Assembly: GCF_000153285.1 (NCBI RefSeq)
Contig: NZ_CH724168.1
Span: forward strand, 1,331,008-1,395,007
Direction of reading: 5' to 3'
Source of the DNA: Synechococcus sp. WH 7805
GTDB taxonomy: Bacteria > Cyanobacteriota > Cyanobacteriia > PCC-6307 > Cyanobiaceae
Length of the DNA stretch: 64,000 bases
Shown here: positions 8,036 through 15,965 of the stretch, piece after piece
How positions within the stretch are numbered: position 1 is the stretch's first letter
Layout of the letters: each line of letters begins with the position of its first letter
Position numbers and translations under genes: made by a program
Notes under the pieces: generated by a model
The model's database searches: none
Told to the model about the DNA's origin: nothing
What the model saw: the letters and a program-made list of their open reading frames with translations, nothing else

Positions 8036-9219
8036 GCCAGCCACCAATGCCTGTCAAGGCCGAGGTCGTAATCGTCGGTGGCGGCATGGCCGGCCTGAGC
8101 TGTGCAGCAGCTCTGGCACGGCGAGGAGTGCGTGATGTGGTGCTTCTGGAAGCGAAGACCCTGGCCCATGCACGGGCCAGCAGCTTCGGTGAAACCAGGA
8201 TGTTCCGGGAGATGTATTCCGACCCGGTGCTCTGCCGTCTGGCCCAGGAAGCCAATCGGCTCTGGCGCGAAGAAGAGCAGCACGCCGGGGAGCGCCTGAG
8301 GGAAACCCACGGGTTGCTGTTTTACGGCGAAAGCTGGGATGAAGAAACCATCGAGGGGTCCATCCCTGGCGCCCGACGGGTGATGGATGAACAGAACATT
8401 CCCTATGAGGCTCTGAGCGCGAAGGAGATCGCCGAACGCTTTCCGCTCAAACCCAGACCAGACTTCACCGGTCTGTTCGAACCCACCGCCGGGGCCGTGC
8501 GCAGCGACAAGGTGATCGCCCACTGGCGACGCACAGTGGAACAGGCGGGGCATCGCCTGCTGGAGGGAACTCCGGTCAAGGAGATTGATTCCGACGGCGG
8601 CGGCGTGACTCTGGCCGACGGTCATCACATCGCCGCCGATCAGGTGGTGGTGGCATGCGGCATCTGGAGTGATCTGTTGCTGGCTCCGCTCGGGCTTTCA
8701 CCCAAGCTCGAGATCTGGCCAATGTTGTGGGCGCACTACACCGTTGATCCGTCCCTGGCGGATCGCTACCCGCAATGGTTCTGCTTCCAACGGGAACGCG
8801 GCGACGATGGTGGCCTGTACTACGGATTCCCTGTCCTCAGCCGCACCGCGGATGGACGTCCGCGGATCAAGGCCGGTATCGACTGGGCTCCAAAAGAGCT
8901 GCGGGTCGCCGAACCCAATGCCATGTGCAGTGAACCGCCGGCTCGACTGGTCGAACTACTCGACAGCTTCCTATTCAACGAACTCGACGGTGTACAGGAA
9001 CGGGTGGAGACGGTGATGAGTCCTTACTCCATGGCGAGCGATGTGAACTTCGTTCTCGATCGCCTCTCGCCGAAGCTCAGCCTGTTCGCCGGAGGCTCCG
9101 GCCAAGCCTTCAAGTTCGCCCCTCTGGTTGGGGATTCCCTTGCCCGACTGGCTTGCGGAGAATCACCAGCCGTGGATCTCTCCTGCTGGGGTCACCAGCG
9201 CGAAGCCGTGCGCGCCTGA
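8032..9219 (+). CDS. Sarcosine / N-methyl amino acid oxidase-like flavoprotein
   Basis: A 395-residue FAD-dependent oxidoreductase of the DAO superfamily, closest by eye to monomeric sarcosine oxidase and N-methyltryptophan oxidase. It has the FAD Rossmann motif VIVGGGMAGLSCA (about 11-23), the MSOX/MTOX signature SSFGETRMFRE (about 51-61), the GLYYGFP stretch and a C-terminal FAGGSGQAFKFAPLVGD. Enzymes of this family oxidatively N-demethylate amino acids, giving formaldehyde and H2O2. The position of the cysteine that covalently anchors FAD in MSOX appears to be Ser here (MSPYSM near residue 335), so FAD may be non-covalent. It is coupled to the dehydrogenase by an ATGA overlap. Confidence 0.82.
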   Translation: MSQPPMPVKAEVVIVGGGMAGLSCAAALARRGVRDVVLLEAKTLAHARASSFGETRMFREMYSDPVLCRLAQEANRLWREEEQHAGERLRETHGLLFYGESWDEETIEGSIPGARRVMDEQNIPYEALSAKEIAERFPLKPRPDFTGLFEPTAGAVRSDKVIAHWRRTVEQAGHRLLEGTPVKEIDSDGGGVTLADGHHIAADQVVVACGIWSDLLLAPLGLSPKLEIWPMLWAHYTVDPSLADRYPQWFCFQRERGDDGGLYYGFPVLSRTADGRPRIKAGIDWAPKELRVAEPNAMCSEPPARLVELLDSFLFNELDGVQERVETVMSPYSMASDVNFVLDRLSPKLSLFAGGSGQAFKFAPLVGDSLARLACGESPAVDLSCWGHQREAVRA

Positions 9220-9249
9220 AGCGCAACCCGCCAGTTCTTCGATTCAGCA

Positions 9250-10830
9250 TTGTCCGTGAGCGATCCAACCAATCTCGACGACGGTTCAAGTACACCAAGG
9301 CCCTGGTGGCGTCGCCCACCCCTCTGGATCGGAGCAGGCCCACTGCTGGCCTTTCTGGTGCTGGCGGCCGTCAACCTGAAACTGGCCCAGGAGTTCACCA
9401 GCTCGGGCAGAGCAATCGTTAGCGACTCCCTGGGCAGCCTTTGGCAATGGATGGTGCTGGTGCTGTTCGTGATCGCCGTGGTGATGGCGATCAGCCCAGT
9501 GGGACGCCTGCGCTTGGGAGGCGTTGATGCCAAACCAAGCCTGAAATTCTTCGACTGGTGCGCCGTGCTGATCTGCACGCTGCTCGCCGGTGGAGGTGTG
9601 TTCTGGTCAGCGGCCGAACCACTGTTCCACTTCCGCACGCCGGCGCCCTACTTCAGCAACGTTGAAGGCTCCACAGCGGCAGCTGTCGATCCCTCCTTGG
9701 CCGTCAGCTTCCTGCACTGGGGATTCCTGGCTTGGGCACTGGTCGCCACCACGGTCACGATCACACTTTCGATCCAGGAACAACGCGGTGAATCCCTGCG
9801 GCCGCGCACTCTTCTGGTGGGACTGCTTCCCCATCGGTGGGTTGAAGGCCCGCTTGGAGACATCGCCGACGGACTCTCTGTGGTGGCTGCCATTGCCGGC
9901 ACGGTTGGGCCCCTCGGTTTTCTTTCCCTGCAGCTGAGCAACGCCGCGGGCATGCTTCCGGGCCTCAGCGACAGTGCAGGCCTGCAATCGCTAGTGGTGA
10001 TACTTCTTACCGCGGTGTTTGCCACCTCCACGGTGAGCGGAATTCAACGGGGCATCAAATGGCTGTCGGAAGTGAACGTTTGGCTCACGCTCGGCCTAGC
10101 CGCGGCTTTGCTTCTGTTGGGACCAGGTCTTTGGCTGATTCAGCACTTCGCCAGTTCCTTCACGCTGTACGTGAGAAACCTGGTGCCGATGGCCCTGGCT
10201 GCCAACCGTGGGCCCGACAACTGGGTGAATGGCTGGACGGTGTTCTACTGGGGCTGGTTTCTGGGCTACGCCCCTTTGATGGGGCTGTTCACCGCTGGCG
10301 TCAGCCGGGGAAGAACCCTTCGTGAACTGGTGCTGGCGGTCGCGATCCTCTGCCCGATCGTGACCAATCTCTGGTTCACGCTGCTAGGGGGCACAGGCAT
10401 GCAACTGGAGCTGAGCAATCCGGGAGCCATCACTGGACCACTGGCTGCCAGCGGCGAAGCTGGCGCTCTGCTCGCCATCCTTGGCCAGCTGCCACTCCCC
10501 TGGCTGCTGATTCCTGTGGGCCTGATCCTGGTGGTGCTGTTCATGGCCACCAGCGCCGACTCGATGAGCTACGCCGCCGCCATGGTGGTGAGTGCCCAAC
10601 GCAAGCCACCTGCACTGCTGCGGCTGTTCTGGGCACTAATGATTGGCAGCCTCACCCTGGTGCTGCTGCGCATCGGTACCAGCCTGGGGGACAGCACTTC
10701 GATCAATGCCCTCCAGGCCTTCATTGTGATCTCCGCCGTTCCAGTCACTCCTCTCGTGCTGATCACTCTCTGGACAGCGCCACGGCTGGCATGGAGGGAG
10801 TGGAAGCAGCGTCAGCAAGTTCAAATTTGA
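9250..10830 (+). CDS. BCCT-family betaine/carnitine/choline-type transporter
   Basis: A 526-residue integral membrane protein with about 12 hydrophobic segments. The family signature WTVFYWGWFLGYAP is followed by the conserved GVSRGRTLREL. BCCT carriers import quaternary ammonium or sulfonium solutes such as glycine betaine, choline, carnitine or DMSP with Na+ or H+. Two aromatic positions of the signature differ from BetP, so the solute may not be glycine betaine. The start is TTG 9250 or GTG 9256; there is no ATG. It follows the oxidase by 30 bases on the same strand, so the four genes probably form one transcript. Confidence 0.9.
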   Translation: MSVSDPTNLDDGSSTPRPWWRRPPLWIGAGPLLAFLVLAAVNLKLAQEFTSSGRAIVSDSLGSLWQWMVLVLFVIAVVMAISPVGRLRLGGVDAKPSLKFFDWCAVLICTLLAGGGVFWSAAEPLFHFRTPAPYFSNVEGSTAAAVDPSLAVSFLHWGFLAWALVATTVTITLSIQEQRGESLRPRTLLVGLLPHRWVEGPLGDIADGLSVVAAIAGTVGPLGFLSLQLSNAAGMLPGLSDSAGLQSLVVILLTAVFATSTVSGIQRGIKWLSEVNVWLTLGLAAALLLLGPGLWLIQHFASSFTLYVRNLVPMALAANRGPDNWVNGWTVFYWGWFLGYAPLMGLFTAGVSRGRTLRELVLAVAILCPIVTNLWFTLLGGTGMQLELSNPGAITGPLAASGEAGALLAILGQLPLPWLLIPVGLILVVLFMATSADSMSYAAAMVVSAQRKPPALLRLFWALMIGSLTLVLLRIGTSLGDSTSINALQAFIVISAVPVTPLVLITLWTAPRLAWREWKQRQQVQI

Positions 10831-10979
10831 CCTGAGCAAGAACGTCAGCAGCGTCTGTAAGGGAGAGGCCGATACCTCCAAATTCAGAGCCAGGTCTGTT
10901 GAACTGAAAAGAAAGTCAGATCCGAAAGAACTGGAGTGATACCGACGACGGGTCTCCACCCAAACCAGCCTAATGCGGG

Positions 10980-11684
10980 TTATGAGAGGCAGTAATCGAG
11001 GGTGAGCATCAGAGTCCTTGTGGGGAGTGGGGCCTCCCCAGGCCTGAAGCGGGGAGCGGCGGTTGCCGCCATCGCCAGCTCACGGGGTGCGGGCTGGCTG
11101 CGCTGATCAATGCGCAACAGCTTCACCTGGGACAGCCCCAGGGCTGAAGCCGTGCTCGCCGCCTGCGACTGACCACGATCCAAGGCCCGCTTGAGCAGGC
11201 GCTCTTCCAGCTCCGTCTGGCCCTGCGCTGAAGCCAGGGACGTCATGCCCTGGAGGCGAACCCCTGGCAGGCGACCGGCCCGCTGAATCACCGTGTCGTA
11301 ATTGCTGCGACTGACCGAGCCTCGGATGGTTGTGGACGCCCGGTAGCGATCAGACGACTGCGAACGATTGATGGGGAATGTGCTGGGTGCAGACACGTCC
11401 AGACCACCCAGCGCCAAAGGGGTGAGATCAGTGCGAACACGGGCGAGCCGACCATTGAGCTGCTCGAGGGCAGCAGCAGTGCTGGATGCTTCAGCCTCCA
11501 GACGCAGCGTGAAACGAAAACGGTCGGTGCGCGTGTCGCCTTGCTCCTGCACACTCAGCTGCAACACAGTGCCACTGCAACGAGGTCCACTCACCTCAGC
11601 CCAAGCAGCCGATGAAACCGAGGGATACAGCAGCATTGTCAATGGGACGGCAAGCAGAGAGACCGTGGATCTCCAGGAACACAT
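10980..11684 (-). CDS. SIMPL-domain (DUF541) exported protein
   Basis: A 234-residue protein with a signal peptide (SLLAVPLTMLLYPSVSSA, about residues 7-24) and then a SIMPL/DUF541-like domain. The domain is recognised from an N-terminal strand rich in T/L, the alternating segment around LEQLNGRLARVRTDL, and a C-terminal LMLTLDYCLS ending. Members are periplasmic or outer-membrane-associated and of uncertain function, with some links to stress. The open frame begins at 11735, but the ATG at 11684 sits right before the signal peptide and is preferred. The gene marks the right edge of the GC-rich core before the AT-richer region. Confidence 0.72.
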   Translation of the reverse strand: MCSWRSTVSLLAVPLTMLLYPSVSSAAWAEVSGPRCSGTVLQLSVQEQGDTRTDRFRFTLRLEAEASSTAAALEQLNGRLARVRTDLTPLALGGLDVSAPSTFPINRSQSSDRYRASTTIRGSVSRSNYDTVIQRAGRLPGVRLQGMTSLASAQGQTELEERLLKRALDRGQSQAASTASALGLSQVKLLRIDQRSQPAPRELAMAATAAPRFRPGEAPLPTRTLMLTLDYCLS

Positions 11685-12134
11685 GGCGAAGAACGAACAC
11701 AAAGCCTTAGTGCTGTCTAAATCAATGGGAGCCATGAGCTAGTGACTGCAAGGTGACGTGTCACTGTTCAGTTATCTCAGAATCCATCTGAGCATCGGGA
11801 ATCACAGCAGTTGCAAGGAAAGCCATGGGAGTTCACCCGGTGAAGGATGGCGAGCAACATGGGAAACGACGACCCAAGGCATCGAGAGCAACAGGATTAA
11901 ACAAGTACGCAACTATCACGAGGCAAGAAATCTCGACTAGGCCCAAGCCAAACTCATGGCAGTAAAACTGATGCGATAAAAACCATGGAGAACGCATTGA
12001 ACAAGGATTCATCAGCCAAATGCAATACAAGCTGACATCGACCATAAAAAAGTCATCAAAGATGGTCGAAAACGAACGCAACGAACCAACAAACTCGTGC
12101 GAAAGATGAACTCAAAAAGCATCAAGAGCAAGCA
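11685..12134. other. Intergenic stretch without a supported gene
   Basis: About 450 bases at the boundary where base composition turns AT-rich. Short open frames exist on both strands, but none has a recognisable motif, convincing ribosome-binding site or coding-like composition. No strong hairpin with a T-tract was seen. It separates two minus-strand genes, so it may contain the promoter of the SIMPL-domain gene and the 3' end of the receiver gene. Confidence 0.5.
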
Positions 12135-12527
12135 TCAATGATGCTCTCTCACGCGCATCAGAATGGAGCCAAGATCCTTGAAAAAATCAGCTTTTAAAAA
12201 GAAATCATCTGCACCAGCACGAAGAGACTGCTCTCGTAGCGTTGAATCGTAGAGCGCTGAAAAAATAAATGCTGGCTTCGCATACCCTTTATCACGCAAA
12301 CTACTAATACATTCAATGCCTGTCATCTGAGGAAGAATTAAGTCTAAAAAAATGCAAGAAGGCTCATGGCGTTCAAAGTCTCGCAACAAATCAAAAGCAT
12401 TGTCAAAAAAAACCGCGGTGACATTGAAATCGTTGAGCTGAGCGTTTAATAATGCTCGAATCCTAGGATCATCATCAAGGATGACGACAGAAAGGCCCTC
12501 GCAATCTATAGGCAAAATCGAAGACAT
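12135..12527 (-). CDS. Receiver-only response regulator
   Basis: A 130-residue stand-alone CheY-like receiver. The acidic pocket DDD is at about residues 18-20, the phospho-acceptor D62 is in FLDLILPQMTG, the Ser/Thr switch is in FSALYDS near 90, and the conserved Lys is in FLKAD near the end. All catalytic positions are present, so it should accept phosphate. There is no output domain, so it would act by binding a partner. The ATG at 12525-12527 is preferred to a GTG four codons upstream. It lies about 60 bases downstream of the AraC-type gene on the same strand. The histidine kinase at 21.5-23.4 kb is a possible partner (inference). Confidence 0.88.
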   Translation of the reverse strand: MSSILPIDCEGLSVVILDDDPRIRALLNAQLNDFNVTAVFFDNAFDLLRDFERHEPSCIFLDLILPQMTGIECISSLRDKGYAKPAFIFSALYDSTLREQSLRAGADDFFLKADFFKDLGSILMRVREHH

Positions 12528-12588
12528 CGTCAATACCACATCACCGAAAAAACATTACGAGTACAGTCGAAAAATATTGAAAGGAAAT

Positions 12589-13539
12589 TCACAGCAAACC
12601 AACCGGTTCGATGGTCCGGACACGATGACTACGCGTGTGGCGCGGCAATTCACCAAACATACGCTTGTAATTGGCCGAAATCCTGCCACTATGCAAAAGG
12701 CCAACACTTTCGCAAGCTCGACCAACCTCTAAACCTTGAAGCAACAAACCTCGCAATTGCGTTAGACGTAATTCATGCAAAACCTGCAATGGAGTGCGGT
12801 TCATGACAGTTTTGAATGCAACTTGCAACGTACGAGAGGACACACAACAAACCTTGCACAAATCAGAAAGACAAATTTCTTTCGCAAGATTATCTTCCAT
12901 ATATGTCAACGCCATCTGAACATAGGAAGAATGAGAAGTCGTATCAGACTCAACTGGCTGAAGAACCTCGGAGCTAGAGCCAAGCAGAGCAGCAAGTAGA
13001 GAAATAATGGATGCCTCTAAAGGCTGAAGAACCCTTTCGGGGGAAATATCAACTGCTAACGAGAACTTAAAAAGATGCAGCGCACAGGCGAGTATTAATT
13101 GCTCGTGACCAGGGATTAATTCATTCAAGGACATCAAACTCACAAATGGACTTCCATGCATGGAAGCCTCTTTTAACAAGAATTCAACGCCGATACTAAC
13201 TTGCAGAAGCCTTACATATTCAGCACTGGGAACTAACTTGGCCGACTCTCCCGGCAACATCACAAATGCGAGGCGCTGAGGAGTCATACAGATTGATCGC
13301 TCAGCAACCATACCCCGAAACTGACCAAATTCTGGAATAAAAAAACAGAAACTAGACTCTGGATTACGAAAATAAAACTTGTCAATTGCCTGCAATTCGA
13401 GACGAGTCACGCAAAGATCAGTACCCTCATAATGAAAACCCTCTATAAAAGGTGGCGTATCACACGATTCAGGAGCAATCGCTCGAGCATTATGGCTGGC
13501 ATACCAGGAAGACAGACGAGAACAAACGTCTAGTTCCAT
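12589..13539 (-). CDS. AraC-family transcriptional regulator
   Basis: A 316-residue regulator. The last ~100 residues form a double helix-turn-helix: NLAKEICLSDLCKVCCVSS followed by RTLQVAFKTVMNRTPLQ, then RLTQLRGLLLQG and NYKRMFGELPRHTRS. These match the AraC/XylS DNA-binding domain, including the F-x-x-x-x-G-x-x-P pattern. The N-terminal ~200 residues resemble the cupin-like sensor part of AraC-type proteins only loosely; the ligand is unknown. It sits directly upstream of the receiver-only gene on the same strand, suggesting co-expression. Composition is AT-richer than the flanking core genes. Confidence 0.85.
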   Translation of the reverse strand: MELDVCSRLSSWYASHNARAIAPESCDTPPFIEGFHYEGTDLCVTRLELQAIDKFYFRNPESSFCFFIPEFGQFRGMVAERSICMTPQRLAFVMLPGESAKLVPSAEYVRLLQVSIGVEFLLKEASMHGSPFVSLMSLNELIPGHEQLILACALHLFKFSLAVDISPERVLQPLEASIISLLAALLGSSSEVLQPVESDTTSHSSYVQMALTYMEDNLAKEICLSDLCKVCCVSSRTLQVAFKTVMNRTPLQVLHELRLTQLRGLLLQGLEVGRACESVGLLHSGRISANYKRMFGELPRHTRSHRVRTIEPVGLL

Positions 13540-14175
13540 AAGAATAAAGACCTAGGTTCATCCACGATTAATCATAGAGGCAACCTTAAAGGCCTTCAAC
13601 AACAACACTATGAGCAAAAAATAAAGATCGAGCCACAACGCGGCTTCACAAAAACCACCGAATTATTACGCAAAACAGAATACACCAACAAATATCCACC
13701 ATTACAGAGCGGTAAAATCAAACAACAATACGGATCTTGATCAATGCACATAGAAACAGGCATCAGCGCTAACCAATAGTCGTTTAAATCACACTTGCGA
13801 AAACGTTCAGAACAAGAGTTTTAAGCAAAACACACAAGCTATAGCCATCGATAAATGTACTGAAAACCACTGAGCGAAAGCAAAAAATGATCGAGCCCCA
13901 GGGTTGTTGACGCCACCAAAGATCAGTGAATATACCTATTGAACGGCACACCGGAAAAGACAATTGGCAAATACTATGACGGATGCGCAAAGCAATGTGC
14001 CAATAAGGCACATAATACGCACACAAGGCTCAAATCATCCTTGTCAACTAAGTTGTAAGCAGATAGATAGCAGACTCTGATGCAATCAAAGGCAATAAAA
14101 GCAGACAAAAACGAAGCAAACTAGTCTTCTTGCAAACAAAGTCCCAATTAAGACACAAAAACGAGGGTAGCCATC
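13540..14175. other. AT-rich intergenic region between divergent regulator genes
   Basis: About 640 bases between the starts of the AraC-type gene (minus) and the OmpR-type gene (plus). It must hold both promoters. An 80-codon minus-strand open frame (13784-14026) shows no recognisable motif and is judged spurious. GAGGG about nine bases before the ATG at 14176 is a good ribosome-binding site for the plus-strand gene. No clear palindromic operator or hairpin was found by eye. Confidence 0.5.
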
Positions 14176-14961
14176 ATGTCATATTACAAAGAAGATCTCA
14201 ATTTAATAAACAAAAACAGCCTCAGTCAGCAAAAAAGCACATTTAAAGCCTGGATATTTGGAAGAGACAGAGAAGAAAGAAGCCAAGTAATCAACGCCTT
14301 AAAACAGGAGCAATGGCCGATTGTAACCATCCAATCACTCGATTACTTTGAGTCTTTAGCTAGTCAGCTATCACCAGACATTCTTATCCTGTGTAGTGAC
14401 ATAATGTCTACATTCGGGAATCAGCTTATTAGAGAGCTCAGAAAAAAGGGGATAACGTTTCCAATACTATGCATTGGCAAGATACTACAAGCAGAAAACT
14501 GCATCATAGCACTAGAAGAAGGCGCCGATGATTATCTGCATTCACCATTGAACAAAAGAGAGTTTGTATCAAGAGCCAGAAGAGCCGCGAAATTAACCAA
14601 CAGGTCACACACGACTCCGGCAAACACGGACAATAATGCAAAATATACAATTTGCAACTTACAATTTTACCCAGAAACAAAAAACTTAGAAAGCAAAAGT
14701 GGGCAGCACGTATCGCTCACCAAGGGAGAAGTAAACCTACTTCTGCTACTTTGCGAGAACAAAGGAGTGACAATCAGCAGGCAAAGACTAGCATCATTAA
14801 CGGAAACAGAAAGCAGCAATAGCAGGACTATTGATGTAAGAATTTCGAAATTAAAAAAGAAAATAACACTTCTGGATCCAAATGAGACATATATCACGTC
14901 AAAACGACACGAAGGTTACCACTTCACGAGTGATACCCAAGCCATACAAGAAATCAAATGA
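14176..14961 (+). CDS. OmpR-family response regulator with degenerate receiver
   Basis: A 261-residue protein with an N-terminal receiver-like domain (about 22-135) and a C-terminal winged helix (about 155-250). The DNA-binding part is clear: VSLTKGEVNLLLLLCENKG, then SRTIDVRISKLKKK and the wing TSKRHEGYHF. The receiver keeps the fold pattern, including EEGADDYL. However, its acidic pair reads GRD, the phospho-acceptor position reads LCSD with the Asp displaced, the Thr position reads CIG, and the Lys before Pro is Ser (HSP). It may therefore be phosphorylation-independent. The gene is AT-rich and isolated, with long non-coding flanks. Confidence 0.85.
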   Translation: MSYYKEDLNLINKNSLSQQKSTFKAWIFGRDREERSQVINALKQEQWPIVTIQSLDYFESLASQLSPDILILCSDIMSTFGNQLIRELRKKGITFPILCIGKILQAENCIIALEEGADDYLHSPLNKREFVSRARRAAKLTNRSHTTPANTDNNAKYTICNLQFYPETKNLESKSGQHVSLTKGEVNLLLLLCENKGVTISRQRLASLTETESSNSRTIDVRISKLKKKITLLDPNETYITSKRHEGYHFTSDTQAIQEIK

Positions 14962-15825
14962 GAGCACAAGAAAACAAGTGCAATCAAAAAAAATTTAAAA
15001 ACCCTCCTGGTTAAGACAGAACAACGAACAAGGATATCAGACTGGCCTACTCATCAAGCTTGAGGATTAAAACAATGCTGGATATTACACACATAAAACA
15101 AATTACAGACCAGGCCACTGATTAAAGCAAGCAGAGACAATAAGACCTCGGAATTTATCCCGATGCGTTGATATGAGTATCAATCACTCATCAATGCCCT
15201 TGAGGAATTCATTGAAATTTGAAAAGCAACGGCTCACAAACGTGACCTGCCCATTGGTGACGGAAGAAAAGTATTGAGAGGCATCTCAAGCCAACCTAAA
15301 TTGAAGCTCAAATCAAAATAGAGGCAATGTCTCGTTCACTGCTATGTTGACGACCCATCGGGGACACAAATTCTAAAGAACAACGTCAAAGCAAAAGATT
15401 TCTTGTGGCAGCAACAATGACCACCCCACTAGGATTGCAAGGCTTGATGGATGGACAACGACTAGCAAGAAAGTGACTTATGAGCAGAGGTGACAAGAGG
15501 CCTCAGCAAAAAAGGAATGAACGAAGACTCAAGAGCGACAAGACGGACTTCATCACGGAGAGTTTTGCACGCTACAAATGGATTAAGGATCTGAAGAAAT
15601 TTGACTGAAAGCAGTATTAAGTGATGCGTTAACAGAGATTCGATGGCCATTAGAACAATTCGATGAATCACCAATGGTTCAAAGAGATGAGAACAAGACT
15701 CAGACAAAAACAATACCTTTGCCATGCCTGAAGAATCAAACACGGATGAATGCAGATCGTCCACGTCTCAATACAGTGAAGGCAATGTCCTTCCAAATTA
15801 CCATGTGATAGTGGATGTCAGTCCA
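14962..15825. other. Long AT-rich region without a supported gene
   Basis: About 860 bases between the OmpR-type regulator and the terminator of the peroxidase gene. A 100-codon minus-strand open frame (15462-15764) and a 42-codon plus-strand frame at 15480-15608 (Lys/Arg-rich, ATG start) are the longest reads, and neither has a recognisable motif. Several frames are open for 50-70 codons and then stop, which is expected in DNA of this composition. It could be decayed coding DNA, but I cannot identify a parent gene. Confidence 0.4.
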
Positions 15826-15856
15826 TAAAAAAAGCCCCAGAACTTACTCTGGGGCT
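15826..15856 (-). terminator. Rho-independent terminator of the peroxidase gene
   Basis: On the minus strand, AGCCCCAG and CTGGGGCT form an 8-bp GC-rich stem around an 8-base loop. It is followed directly by a run of seven T. The hairpin lies about 110 bases past the stop codon of the large peroxidase gene, in the right orientation to end its transcript. Confidence 0.88.
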
Positions 15857-15965
15857 GAATTCAGAATGATAAGACTAGAACATTAGTCGTTTACAACGGG
15901 CCAAAGAGATTCGGTTGAGAATATTTTGCCGTTGTACAGGAAAACAACCATCTTAATAATTGACA

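Noticed and set aside
13784-14026. 80-codon minus-strand frame between the two regulator genes
   Set aside because: Aromatic and hydrophobic-rich without a clear signal or membrane layout; probably part of the intergenic promoter region.
15160-15410. Stop-interrupted plus-strand frame with peptide-like stretches
   Set aside because: Could be a decayed gene, but no parent family was recognised and several stops lie in frame.
15480-15608. 42-codon Lys/Arg-rich plus-strand frame with ATG start
   Set aside because: Protein-like composition, but no recognisable motif and too short to separate from chance without comparison to relatives.
15462-15764. 100-codon minus-strand open frame in the AT-rich gap after the OmpR-type gene
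   Set aside because: Leu/Ser-rich with no motif, ribosome-binding site or neighbour logic; open frames of this length are expected by chance here.
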